DNA from: an uncultured Planctomycetaceae bacterium
Lineage (GTDB): Bacteria; Planctomycetota; Planctomycetia; Planctomycetales; Planctomycetaceae
Direction: 5' to 3'
Length of the DNA: 64,000 nucleotides
Assembly: GCA_937916515.1 (NCBI GenBank)
Contig: CALFSX010000306.1
Location: 1-64,000 of the forward strand
Both the position numbers and the translations under genes were made by a program. Below the pieces are notes generated by a model that worked only from the letters and a program-made list of their open reading frames with translations, had not been told where the DNA came from and made no database searches. Positions within the stretch are counted from its first letter, which is position 1. Each line of letters begins with the position of its first letter. Below, piece after piece: positions 44,184 to 53,001 of this stretch.

Positions 44184-44537
44184 TGCCACACCTTCTACTT
44201 GCCTGAACCAACCGCATGACGCAACACCTGCCGCCACTACGAACGTTACGAAAATCAACTTGGAAAACTCATTGGTCGATATAATCCCAATGGGTCGTGC
44301 GCGAATCGTCAGACTTAAAACCTGCCTGGACGAACTCGTGTCGCAATGGGAATTCCTGCCCAAAGCTTGACGACAAAATTTCATTCTGAACAGCAGGTCT
44401 GGTGAATAAACCCACAGCAACTGGAGTGTAGTGTACCAAAACAGGCCGCCAATCACCGCCCCCAACCCTCCAGCGGTTCGCTTGAACAAAGAGGATAGAA
44501 AGCACACCGCAAGGTCCGTTATTTTTCCTGAATTACA
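44184..44537. other. Divergent intergenic region
   Basis: About 350 bp between the divergent cupredoxin-like and FtsW/RodA genes, presumably with both promoters. Nothing structured is visible. Confidence 0.45.
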
Positions 44538-45770
44538 GTGTCCGTTCAGTTCTATCATTCGCACGCCAAAGTTTCCGTGAGCACCATTTCCCCCCAACCA
44601 GTCGTCTCCTCGCTGAACTCGCCGATTACCCGCGAGCACGACGATATGCGCCGTTTGTTTGTGGGGTTAATTTGTGTCCTGCTGGGTGTCGGCGTGCAAA
44701 TGGTGCATAGTGCCAGCCTGACATTGTTACCCGGACAATCCGAAACCGTGTTTCTGGGTCGCCACCTGGTCTTTCTGGTAATCAGCGTTGCCTGCGGCTA
44801 CGCCGCGTCGTTTGTTCCAGCACGAATCCTGAAGGCGAATGCGGGTAACTTCTGCCTTGTGCTGATCCTGTTACTTGTCGCCGTGTTAATCCCTGGAGTC
44901 GGCACTCGAGTCAATGGAGCTCAACGATGGCTGCGACTGGGAGGAATGTCTCTGCAACCTTCAGAACTCGGACGGATTCTGCTGCCAATCATGGCGGCAA
45001 AAACGTTAACGGAAATTCGTGATACAACGGGGTTTTCACTAAAAAGCATCCCGCGAACATTTTTACCGCTGATCTTTATTCTGCCATTAGTCGCCAAAGA
45101 ACCAGACCTGGGAGCCACCGTATTTCTGGCACTTGGTTTCGTCATCGCGCTGTTCATTGGAGGCTGGCCGATGCGATACTTTATTGGAATTGCTCTTCTG
45201 GCGTTGCCCGCGGCCGTATCTTTGCTCGCGTTGAAGTCGTATCAGATGAAACGAATCTCCGGATTCATGGCAGCATGGCAGGATCTATCTCAGGCACCCT
45301 GGCAGATTCGCCAATCACTGTTGTCGCTTGGATCGGGCGGGTTACAGGGCACTGGTGTTGGCGGCGGCTGGCAGAAGTTAAGCTACCTGCCGGAAGCCAA
45401 CACAGACTTTGTGTTCGCAGTCATTGGCGAAGAACTGGGACTGGCTGGCACTCTGGGATTGATCTTCGTTTGGATCGGCGTTTTTCTTACCGGACGAGCC
45501 GTTATGCGCCCAATGCAGCGAGGTTCGTTCGAGTGGATTCTGGGCTCGACTCTGGTAATTCAGATTGTGTTGCAGGCGCTTGCCAACGTCGCTGTCGTCA
45601 CCTCAATGGTTCCCCCTAAAGGCGTGCCACATCCGTTTGTCAGCTATGGTGGAACAAACCTGTTAGTGAACACTGTCGCTGTCGGTTTGATCGTCGGACT
45701 CAGCCGCTCCGGCACGCAACGCACACTACAGATGTCGAACGTGGGCGGGCCCGCAACTCATTCGAACTGA
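44538..45770 (+). CDS. FtsW/RodA/SpoVE-family peptidoglycan polymerase (SEDS)
   Basis: Up to 410 residues; candidate starts are GTG 44538, GTG 44577 and ATG 44646, the last placing TM1 (LFVGLICVLLGVGVQMVHSAS) at the very N-terminus. About ten TM segments follow. SEDS hallmarks are GTRVNGAQRWLRLGGMSLQPSELGRI, EPDLGATVFLALGFV, PWQIRQSLLSLGSGGLQGTG, LPEANTDFVFAVIGEELGL, and PPKGVPHPFVSYGGTNLL. SEDS proteins polymerise glycan strands from lipid II with a partner PBP. Planctomycetes lack FtsZ but make peptidoglycan, so the role may be elongation or division. The last codons and stop overlap a dispersed repeat. Confidence 0.93.
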   Translation: MSVQFYHSHAKVSVSTISPQPVVSSLNSPITREHDDMRRLFVGLICVLLGVGVQMVHSASLTLLPGQSETVFLGRHLVFLVISVACGYAASFVPARILKANAGNFCLVLILLLVAVLIPGVGTRVNGAQRWLRLGGMSLQPSELGRILLPIMAAKTLTEIRDTTGFSLKSIPRTFLPLIFILPLVAKEPDLGATVFLALGFVIALFIGGWPMRYFIGIALLALPAAVSLLALKSYQMKRISGFMAAWQDLSQAPWQIRQSLLSLGSGGLQGTGVGGGWQKLSYLPEANTDFVFAVIGEELGLAGTLGLIFVWIGVFLTGRAVMRPMQRGSFEWILGSTLVIQIVLQALANVAVVTSMVPPKGVPHPFVSYGGTNLLVNTVAVGLIVGLSRSGTQRTLQMSNVGGPATHSN

Positions 45771-45933
45771 TGATCGGAAACACGACTACGTCGCTCAGAA
45801 AAGATGCGCATAGTGCGTCCATAATTTCCAGTAAGACTCTAACGAGACTGTGCCTCAGACCAGTCGAGCTATCGCTCGGAAACGCGACTACGTCGCTCTG
45901 AAAACTTGACTCAACTTGAACAAGTTCGCTGCT
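45759..45933 (+). repeat. Dispersed palindromic repeat, copy D (duplicated second module)
   Basis: The second module occurs twice: first CATTCGAACTGATGATCGGA through AACACGACTACGTCGCTCAG, then, after GTGCGTCC and AGTAAGACTCTAACGAG (the first module's tail), again as TCGAGCTATCGCTCGGAAAC, GCGACTACGTCGCTC and TTGACTCAACTTGAACAAG. GCGAC/GTCGC and CGAGC/GCTCG form small hairpins. The unit matches the minus strand of 19234-19335. The first half overlaps the last four codons and the TGA of the ftsW-like gene. Confidence 0.85.
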
Positions 45934-46520
45934 TTAAGACGTCTAACAGTAAAATCGCTTAGCAGCAGGACGGGAATTCACAGTCAACCACTTCGCCCCG
46001 CGTTTTCTTGAACACTTGATAAAGCGAGTTGACCCTCAGTTTGGATATCGAGGCAGCTCGTGGCCGGCAGTGACAATCACCAGTACGATGCGACTGGACC
46101 ACAATTTTCAGGAATGTTTGAGCAAGCTTGATAGCGGTTTCCGATCGCTGCGCAACACGCCTTCTGCGAAAACGTGCCAACCGTTTTGCATCAAACGCAT
46201 GAGGTGGCACATGCTGGCGTCAGCCTGCTTGTGTGATGCAACCAGCTTGCGTGGCGCAGCCATCGGAAACCGCTCTGACGGTGAAGCCCCCCGGTTTCCC
46301 CCAAGCCTGCTCAATTTAAACTTACGAGTATTGCGTGGCGGAAGTCGCAAGACTTTCGACCGTTCAGCAGCAATCTGGAAACTCTCTGCACGTTTCGGTA
46401 CGAGGAAACACAACGCTGGCACCGACGTCCACATTTCAGCATTGATTGTGGCAAAGCCTTACATTTCAGATCGATGCGACAGGCAGCCAAAAAAAATGCG
46501 ATTACATTTACCATCGGCGC
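45934..46520. other. Intergenic region without a supported gene
   Basis: About 590 bp between convergent genes. Open frames exist on both strands, but their translations are Arg/Ser-rich without domain character. No repeat or RNA structure beyond the flanking elements is visible. Confidence 0.45.
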
Positions 46521-46555
46521 AAAAAGAAGACCCAGCATCAAAACTGATGCTGGGT
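46521..46555 (-). terminator. Rho-independent terminator of the DUF1571 gene
   Basis: On the minus strand ACCCAGCATCA and TGATGCTGGGT form a perfect 11-bp stem around GTTT, followed by CTTCTTTTT. It lies 34 nt after the stop at 46589. Confidence 0.93.
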
Positions 46556-46588
46556 TTCATGTACTTCACTTAACACATTGTGAATGGT

Positions 46589-47620
46589 CTACATTCGGTA
46601 GCTGGGATTTTCCCGATCGAATTCTTTGCTGGCAAGTTCTCGTTCCAGATCCAAATCTGTAAATGAGTAGTTTTCAATCAGAGTGGCGGCATCAAGTTCC
46701 GCCTCAGTCAGACCTTCAGATTCGGCCGCCCAGGTGTAGTTACGAATCATCAATGGTAGGTGCCGTTCTGTGTCAATCATCAGCAGGCTCTTGCGGTATG
46801 TTTCTGAAATTGCCGGGCTGTCGTACTTCAGCTGGAAACAGTAGCAATTACGGCCATCGAATTCCTGATCTTTCATTCGCACGCAGCTTACGCCGTGGCC
46901 ACGCTTCAGGTCAGATTCGCGAAACTTTGCGATCAGGCGAATCATCCCATGAATACCCGCTTCTGTTACAGGGTAGCGAGATTCAGCCATTGCAAGACTG
47001 CTGGCTGGGTCAATTCGAAGTGCTGGAAGCAGTCTTCTGAAGCCACCAAACTTCACAACCATGCAACCGTCCTCATGCGTGTCGCTGTAGAGTACCTGCT
47101 GGCCTTTTTCTCCGGAAAGCCATTTCATGTACACAGCAAAATGCGGCGAATGCTGCACCTTCATGCTGATACTCTGCGGCACTTTCATGTCGCCGTTAAT
47201 TCGCTCTTCTCTATGAAAATTCACTGTGTAACAGTTAAGATTTTCAATGTACCGTCCGCCGTCCTGCAACAACAACAGACAAAACTTAAGAGCGTCCTGA
47301 TTGTTTAACGTGCCACCTTCAGCCACGACTGTCCGTGGATCAGCTGCCACAACAGAATCACTGGCAGTCGCAGGTTGTTCACCAGCGATAGCTGCTTCAA
47401 CGTTGGACGCAGCAACCACCAGATCCTTGGCTTCGGGAGGAACGGGAACATCAGCAGATTCAAAGACAGGCACCACAGGTGCAGTCTTCACCAGCAGTGG
47501 CTCTTCGCCCGCAGGTACCGGATCGAAGCTGGAATACAGAACTCCAACGCTTACGACCGTAATAAAGGCAGCGACAAAGTTTCTTCGTCCCGATGAATTC
47601 CTGAAGTTGGATCTCGGCAT
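46589..47620 (-). CDS. DUF1571 domain secreted protein
   Basis: 343 residues with an N-terminal signal or anchor (RRNFVAAFITVVSVGVLYSSF), a Pro/Val/Ala-rich linker of about 80 residues, then a DUF1571 domain from about residue 105 (YIENLNCYTVNFHREERINGDM, PQSISMKVQHSPHFAVYMKW, GQQVLYSDTHEDGCMVV, YRKSLLMIDTERHLPLMIRNYTW). The domain is typical of Planctomycetes and, by fold, resembles LolA/LolB-like outer-membrane sorting proteins; that comparison is tentative and its function is unknown. A strong terminator lies downstream. Confidence 0.85.
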   Translation of the reverse strand: MPRSNFRNSSGRRNFVAAFITVVSVGVLYSSFDPVPAGEEPLLVKTAPVVPVFESADVPVPPEAKDLVVAASNVEAAIAGEQPATASDSVVAADPRTVVAEGGTLNNQDALKFCLLLLQDGGRYIENLNCYTVNFHREERINGDMKVPQSISMKVQHSPHFAVYMKWLSGEKGQQVLYSDTHEDGCMVVKFGGFRRLLPALRIDPASSLAMAESRYPVTEAGIHGMIRLIAKFRESDLKRGHGVSCVRMKDQEFDGRNCYCFQLKYDSPAISETYRKSLLMIDTERHLPLMIRNYTWAAESEGLTEAELDAATLIENYSFTDLDLERELASKEFDRENPSYRM

Positions 47621-48121
47621 TAACAGGTAACCTCTGCGGAATGGGCATTGGGCGTTGAAGAAAGGATGTGGCCAAGGCCAACGCGCGTTTTGCCAAATGG
47701 GATCTGAGGATAAAGGAACCGATGGACAACGCTCCGTCGTGGTCCCAAAGTCCCCGGAATCCTTTCCGGAAAGAGCTCGTTAAGAAAACAATTGTGAGGG
47801 AAGTGGAATTTGTGTTCGAAAAGTGCCTTCATCCCAAAGACTTACGATTCGTGCATAGGTCATCGTTACTCAGACACGAACGTGCCCGAATAGCGAAGTT
47901 CCATAGAGACCCTGCAGATGTACAGATAGGGATTCCACGTCTCAGCTAGGTTTTGATCGTCAGAAAATCAATCAGTCAAGTCGCACTTTGGCAGAGACTG
48001 CCGAACTTTACAGGAACCGATTCTTCGAAAGCGGCAGACATTCGCCAGGACAACTTATTTGCGCCAAAGTCGAAGCCCGAACTATTGGACCAGGTTGCCT
48101 AACCGGAACAGAAGGCGATTC
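47621..48121. other. Intergenic region
   Basis: About 500 bp between the kinase and DUF1571 genes, both on the minus strand. It should hold the DUF1571 promoter. A 93-codon plus-strand frame is present but has no protein character, and no repeat or hairpin is seen. Confidence 0.45.
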
Positions 48122-49606
48122 CTATTGGCGTGCTTCACCGATTTGCTGAATCAATCGCTCTCGATATTCGCGAAGCAATGCTGGAGCCCCCGAGACCTCC
48201 AACTCCCCCTGCTGAAGTTTTTCAGGAAACTCCGGCGATAGCTGCTCGTAAACGATCTTGTGCCATCGCTCAGTATCTGACTTTTGTTCAGCCACGTAGG
48301 CTTGACCAAGCAGCCCAAGAAACATGAGGTCTCGATGAGTCGACCGATCCAGAACAACCGCCTTGCAGAGGTCAACAAACGCAGCATTTGCCTGATCCAG
48401 ATCGGGAGTCTGTCTGTTTAGAAGACTCACCCCCAATTGCACGTGTGCCCAAAGTGCTTCGTCGGTCCGAGGATAATGCTTTAGGACAGCTTTCCACGCT
48501 GCAACGTTGGATGGGTCCACAATCGCTTTCGCAAACTGCATGGCGGCAGTTTCCTGGCGAGGAAAACCGGGCTCTTCCACAACGATTTTGGGAACATCAA
48601 AGACACGGCGACCAAAACCCATTCCAAGAATGCAGCAAACCAGCACCCCAATCAACATAAATGGAATTGACGGCAAAGAAGCTCGAAACCAACTCCACGC
48701 CGAATCACCGATATAAAGTGCCGGATCCAGAACTCCATCTTCCAGAGCATCCAACGCTGCCAGAAGATCTTCGTTTGTCTGGAACCGATCTTCCGGCTTC
48801 TTCTCCATCATGCGATGAATAATGCGGCACAGAGAGTCCGGTAGATCACGCCTGTGTTCTCGCAACGGTTTTGGATTGTCCTTTAAGTGCTGCACGGCAA
48901 CGCTTACGGAATTCTTTCCCGGAAACGGTGGCTGCCCGGCAAACATATGATAGCACGTGACGCCGAAGGAATATTGATCGGTGCGATGATCCAATTGCTC
49001 GCCTTGAATCTGCTCCGGGCTCATATACCATGGCGTGCCCATGGTTGTTCCAGCCTGCGTCAAATTCAGCTTTTCGTTTTTCTCGTTCAATTGGGCAAGC
49101 CCAAAGTCGGTGACTTTGGCGTCTTCCGACCGGGTCAGCATGATGTTTTCCGGCTTAATATCCCGGTGAACAATTCCAGCGTCTGATGCGGCTTTTAACG
49201 CGACAGCCACCTGCTTCATCCATTTCAGCCCCAACCGATAGTCCGGCGGGCCATTGCGTTTAAACCATTGGCTAAGGTTTTGCCCCTGCACATATTCCTG
49301 AACGATATAGTGCAAATCGTTCTGATGGCCAATCATGTAGACCTGCACAATGTTGGGATGGCTCAAGCCCCCCGCAGCACGTGCTTCCTGTTCAAATCGC
49401 CTTAACAACACACTGTTGCTGCCCGTGACCGTGTCATCACGCAAAATCTTCACAGCAACCATACGCCCCAGTGAAATCTGCTCGGCAAGATACACTTCGG
49501 CCATACCGCCCACGCCCAACTGTCGCAGCAGCAGAAAATCGCCAAGCTGAATCGCAGACAGATCGGCAGATTTATCTGAAGGGGAATTAGAAGACGGTGT
49601 AGCCAT
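48122..49606 (-). CDS. Hanks-type serine/threonine protein kinase, membrane-anchored
   Basis: 494 residues. The kinase domain spans about 20-285: LGVGGMAEVYLAEQ (Gly loop), VAVKIL (Lys), HRDIKPENIM (catalytic loop), DFGLAQL (DFG), GTPWYMSPEQ (activation segment/APE equivalent). All catalytic residues are present, so it should be active. One TM (SIPFMLIGVLVCCILGMGFG, about 312-331) anchors it, leaving a C-terminal region of about 160 helical residues on the far side with weak TPR-like repeats (WAHVQLGVSLLNRQ, DLMFLGLLGQAYVAE), probably a sensing or binding domain. Planctomycetes carry many such kinases. No phosphatase is next to it. Confidence 0.95.
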   Translation of the reverse strand: MATPSSNSPSDKSADLSAIQLGDFLLLRQLGVGGMAEVYLAEQISLGRMVAVKILRDDTVTGSNSVLLRRFEQEARAAGGLSHPNIVQVYMIGHQNDLHYIVQEYVQGQNLSQWFKRNGPPDYRLGLKWMKQVAVALKAASDAGIVHRDIKPENIMLTRSEDAKVTDFGLAQLNEKNEKLNLTQAGTTMGTPWYMSPEQIQGEQLDHRTDQYSFGVTCYHMFAGQPPFPGKNSVSVAVQHLKDNPKPLREHRRDLPDSLCRIIHRMMEKKPEDRFQTNEDLLAALDALEDGVLDPALYIGDSAWSWFRASLPSIPFMLIGVLVCCILGMGFGRRVFDVPKIVVEEPGFPRQETAAMQFAKAIVDPSNVAAWKAVLKHYPRTDEALWAHVQLGVSLLNRQTPDLDQANAAFVDLCKAVVLDRSTHRDLMFLGLLGQAYVAEQKSDTERWHKIVYEQLSPEFPEKLQQGELEVSGAPALLREYRERLIQQIGEARQ

Positions 49607-49754
49607 GTGAGTTAAAATCAGCAGGAACGATGCGACAACGGCGGCAGGCTTTTGATCGACGTACCTATAACGTGATTCGCATTATAGCTGACCGCCGCCC
49701 ACTGGCCAACGACCAGAACCCTGGGGAGTCGTCAACGAGCAAAGTTTAAGCAGA

Positions 49755-49777
49755 CATCTGGCAGGCAATGCCAGATG
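49755..49777. other. Perfect hairpin downstream of the M24-like gene
   Basis: CATCTGGCA and TGCCAGATG form a 9-bp stem around GGCAA, about 100 nt beyond the M24-like stop. No T-run follows on the minus strand, so a terminator role is uncertain. Confidence 0.6.
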
Positions 49778-49880
49778 GCAGCACGCAAATCGACTGCAGT
49801 CAGATGCAGATGCAACTGCAGCCCGCCAACATCGTTGCTACCAAATAACACAGGCCAGAATCGGCCTTAACAAGCATTTA

Positions 49881-51281
49881 CTATTCCAGCACAGATTCTT
49901 CGGGGTAGGGCGAATCGTCTTCTTCCCAAACAGCACGCGCTGGTGGCAATTCCAGTTCCCAAACAGAATCCAATCGCTGCGGAAGAGCCTCTTCCGGATG
50001 ATCGGGGCATGCAACAGAAACATCGCCAGAAGCAGATCCCCGCAGATCCCCATGTTCACCGCCAACCATGGCATCGACGTCTTCCGGTGACGTTGCATCA
50101 GCTGGTGTACTTTCAAGACTTGTGCGCGAAGTACGCCGCAGCAGAATTCCCGGACACATTACGTCGTGTCCTTTTACCTGAACGGGAAGTTCCGGCCATG
50201 ATTCAGAACGAGTCAACGTTTCGTTAACACCGTCTCGACACAAAATGCTGTCGCCAATCATGGCAGGACCAACAGACGAATGCCAAAACAGGGGGACCGG
50301 GCCATCCAACAGGAAGTCCGACTCTGGAACCAATCGTCGTTCTGACGGCCGGTATCCAAGTACATCCGCCTGATCAGCCTGCTGCCATTCAAAGGGGATG
50401 CCGAATTTTTCATAGATCCGATGCACCTTCTTCCAGACTCCACCCAGCGTTTCGTTGTGTCTGGAAAAATACAATCCTGTGGCATGCAGCAACAAACATC
50501 GTTGATAAGCCTTCCAAAGCTCACCCGGCACTGTGTCGAAACACACGGTGCGAGTCACACCCACATGCAGTCCCCATCTGCGTGCCACACACGTGATTGT
50601 TACATAGTTCTGGATGAGATGTTCGCCAAACGCCCAGTGACGATAACGCTCGTTACGACCATCGGCGCACACCTGCAGACGCACGGCAGCAACTGTACGT
50701 TTAACAAGCCTGTGGGAAACTTCACCGGCAACTTCTGATTCAGTCACTCCCGGTTTTAATCCATGAGCCGTCGCTTCCACGGCATGAACGGCGACCTTGC
50801 TAAGCAGCCTCAATCGTTCAACTTCCAGTTCTGAAAGCGGAAGTCGAATCGCACGAAGCTTTTCCTTTACCAACTTGGTTCCGATCGCCCCTAAATCACT
50901 GACAACCTTTCTGCCCCGACAAAGATCGGCGACAAGTTCTTCATGCGGCTGAAACCACTCACGCTGTTTCAACTGAAAACCCAACCCAAACACTTCCCGG
51001 TCAAAAATCTGAGCAGAGTCCACAGAACTGGTCGCAAACAACCGAGCATCTGCGGTCACAAAAACACTTGTTGTGACGTCTTCCCCGGCGAAGCGAAACA
51101 GATCCGCCCCAGCAGTAAACCAGGCAATGTTTGCGGGATCCTGCAGCAACAAAGCGTCGGCACCAGAACCAGCCAGTAGCTCACGCACCTTCTGATGTTT
51201 CTCTTCAACGTCTCTAAGTCGAGATTCGTCCTGAACCAGCAAACGTCGAGGCCGCTGATCTTCCTTGAAGTCGCTGGACAT
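49881..51281 (-). CDS. M24 (creatinase/aminopeptidase P-like) pseudo-peptidase
   Basis: 466 residues. The N-terminal creatinase-like domain (about 30-160; RELLAGSGADALLLQDPANIAWFTAG) and a pita-bread C-terminal half (AVHAVEATAHGLKPGVTESEVAGEV) place it in M24. The metal ligands are missing: the D-x-x-R region reads WGLHVGVTRTVCF, where family members have an Asp in the strand, and there is no HGxGH motif near ADQADVLGYRPSERRL. An N-terminal acidic start and a C-terminal acidic, Pro-containing tail (about 385-466) are not part of the M24 core. It probably binds peptide without cleaving it, or has a different reaction. Confidence 0.8.
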   Translation of the reverse strand: MSSDFKEDQRPRRLLVQDESRLRDVEEKHQKVRELLAGSGADALLLQDPANIAWFTAGADLFRFAGEDVTTSVFVTADARLFATSSVDSAQIFDREVFGLGFQLKQREWFQPHEELVADLCRGRKVVSDLGAIGTKLVKEKLRAIRLPLSELEVERLRLLSKVAVHAVEATAHGLKPGVTESEVAGEVSHRLVKRTVAAVRLQVCADGRNERYRHWAFGEHLIQNYVTITCVARRWGLHVGVTRTVCFDTVPGELWKAYQRCLLLHATGLYFSRHNETLGGVWKKVHRIYEKFGIPFEWQQADQADVLGYRPSERRLVPESDFLLDGPVPLFWHSSVGPAMIGDSILCRDGVNETLTRSESWPELPVQVKGHDVMCPGILLRRTSRTSLESTPADATSPEDVDAMVGGEHGDLRGSASGDVSVACPDHPEEALPQRLDSVWELELPPARAVWEEDDSPYPEESVLE

Positions 51282-51370
51282 AGAAGATTTTCTCCGTCAA
51301 CGTTTGGCAGCAATTTGAAGATTGACCGAACCGCCACCAACGCAGTCTGTGAAAGTTAATTTCGCTCTAC

Positions 51371-51586
51371 CTACGCGGCAAACACGTATCGTTGGCAACA
51401 GTCGCACGTAATCCAACAAAAGTCACCACCACTGGAAACAAAAGCCATGTGCGAAAATTCAGTACCGCAATGGCAGCATTCACCCGTCACCTGAACAACC
51501 GAATTCGATGTATAAAAATTCAGCCCAACAATAAGCCCAGCAAATCGCTGGTTTTGCACCGTTAAGATATTAACGCGAAGATTCAC
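51371..51586 (-). CDS. Possible small zinc-ribbon protein
   Basis: A frame of up to 71 residues starting at GTG. It contains ECCHCGTEF and TCDCCQRYV, two CxxC pairs about 19 residues apart, the arrangement of a zinc ribbon; the Cys content and spacing are unlikely by chance. The start codon is uncertain and there is no strong Shine-Dalgarno sequence. It lies in the 520-bp gap between the M24-like gene and a plus-strand gene. The rest of that gap shows only a CGGGGT hairpin at about 51593-51608. No homologue is recognised. Confidence 0.4.
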   Translation of the reverse strand: MNLRVNILTVQNQRFAGLIVGLNFYTSNSVVQVTGECCHCGTEFSHMAFVSSGGDFCWITCDCCQRYVFAA

Positions 51587-51803
51587 GTGCTGCGGGGTCG
51601 AAACCCCGATTCAAGCCGTTTTTTCCGCGAAGCGTGTTCAGAATCATTTCCGTAATGCGCAACTTGCGAAATACACAACGGTTTCTACGTTCGCAGCGGT
51701 TGTAACGCCTTCAGGCTTAAGTAAATAAATACGGAAAATCAAACGCAGAAGCTGGGTTTCATAGCCATTCTGACTTCAGCCACTATGCTCCCAGGCCGCT
51801 GCG

Positions 51804-52355
51804 GTGAATCAGCAACCTCCATTGGGAAAACGAAACCAGAACACAATGGCTCGCCAAGAAACCGACAAAGAAGATCTTATCACAGAAGCCACAGCGCTGG
51901 TGGACCGTGCCGAATACACGTCCGCAGTTCCAACCGACGACTGTAACACGTGGTCGCTGGTGACCATTGGGTTTCGCAAGGATGGTTGTTTCAGTATTTA
52001 TTTCGACCAGGACCCATTTTACCAGTTCGACGCCAGCGGACATCTGCGGCGAGCCTGCATTGGCCCGTACCTGTTTCGCAGCCAGGGAACAACTCTTGCC
52101 AGACTAAACAGAGAACGCTCCGACCAACAGACAACTCTGCAACGTATGGATTTAGATGACAAACAATTGAGCGAATTCCAAAGTCAAATGCTGAAACATC
52201 TGCAATCGTTTCAGCATGCAATCCGTACCGGCACGATGAAGCGAGGTCGATACGTGACGACGTGCGAAGACATCGATAGCCAAACTCTGGACTTCATCGA
52301 ATCGATACTGAAGAAGACCTCTACATTCTTGTCGACAACAATTAATATGCGATAG
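51804..52355 (+). CDS. Conserved hypothetical cytoplasmic protein
   Basis: 183 residues; a second ATG at 51846 (MARQETDKED) may be the true start. No transmembrane or signal segment. A beta-rich middle, WSLVTIGFRKDGCFSIYFDQDPFYQFDASGHLRRACI, is followed by a helical, Gln/Arg-rich part (DKQLSEFQSQMLKHLQSFQHAI) and a C-terminal helix. I do not know the family, but the coding pattern is good. It lies 24 nt upstream of sixA on the same strand, so cotranscription is likely. Confidence 0.75.
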   Translation: MNQQPPLGKRNQNTMARQETDKEDLITEATALVDRAEYTSAVPTDDCNTWSLVTIGFRKDGCFSIYFDQDPFYQFDASGHLRRACIGPYLFRSQGTTLARLNRERSDQQTTLQRMDLDDKQLSEFQSQMLKHLQSFQHAIRTGTMKRGRYVTTCEDIDSQTLDFIESILKKTSTFLSTTINMR

Positions 52356-52379
52356 CCGCAACTGAAACCCACACTTACC

Positions 52380-52892
52380 ATGAAGACTTTGATCTTAATG
52401 CGACATTCGCACGCGATGTCCGACAACCCGGCGTTTTCAGATCACGAACGTCCGCTGACGCAACAGGGCTGTCAGCTTGCAGAAAAAACAGCCGCATTGC
52501 TGGCCAACCTCGCAATTGATCAGATTGTGTGCTCATCAGCTGCTCGCACAATCGAAACCGCGAAGATAGTGGTGGCGACGTGTCGCCCGGAAGTCGCCAT
52601 CAACGTACGCAGCGACCTGTATCTTGCACCGTCAAAAACGTACCTCACCGCAGCCTCGCAAATGGGAACCGACAAAGACAGCACGATACTTCTTGTCGGG
52701 CACAACCCAGGGCTCGCATTGTTAATTTGCAAGTTGGCGGGAAATTCGTATTCCATCCCTCCGTCGTCCGTCGCCGTCTTCGAAGCTGACATCGAAAGTT
52801 GGAGCGAACTTGCCGGCCCCGCTGATTTCACAGTCAACCTCAAGGAACTGATTTCTGATGGGATTCGCTGCGGGGCAAGCGAATTGCTATAA
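52380..52892 (+). CDS. sixA: Phosphohistidine phosphatase SixA
   Basis: 170 residues of the histidine-phosphatase superfamily. MKTLILMRHSHAMSD at the N-terminus carries the catalytic His in RHS (RHG in most relatives); HERPLTQQGCQLAEKTA follows as in SixA, with the second Arg in SSAARTIETAK and the second His in ILLVGHNPGLA. E. coli SixA removes phosphate from His residues of phosphotransfer (HPt) and PTS proteins. It shares the strand with an unknown gene upstream and dprA downstream (110-nt gap). Confidence 0.92.
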   Translation: MKTLILMRHSHAMSDNPAFSDHERPLTQQGCQLAEKTAALLANLAIDQIVCSSAARTIETAKIVVATCRPEVAINVRSDLYLAPSKTYLTAASQMGTDKDSTILLVGHNPGLALLICKLAGNSYSIPPSSVAVFEADIESWSELAGPADFTVNLKELISDGIRCGASELL

Positions 52893-53001
52893 TGTCTGGT
52901 CATCAACAAAACACGATTCACAATGTAAGTACCGGTTGCCACAATACCGAATCGTTCCAATGATTTCGTGACCTGCCCCCACTTGCGTCGATCACACAAA
53001 A

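Noticed and set aside
44184-44639. N-terminal extension of the cupredoxin-like gene
   Set aside because: The signal peptide at 44183 makes the downstream ATG the natural start; the extension would overlap the divergent SEDS gene.
46016-46573. A 185-codon plus-strand reading frame between the ftsW-like and DUF1571 genes
   Set aside because: Its translation has no domain or secondary-structure character, is rich in Arg/Ser/Lys, overlaps the DUF1571 terminator and lacks a Shine-Dalgarno site.
47668-47949. A 93-codon plus-strand frame upstream of the DUF1571 gene
   Set aside because: Basic, motif-free composition and a position in the likely promoter of a divergent gene; no support beyond openness.
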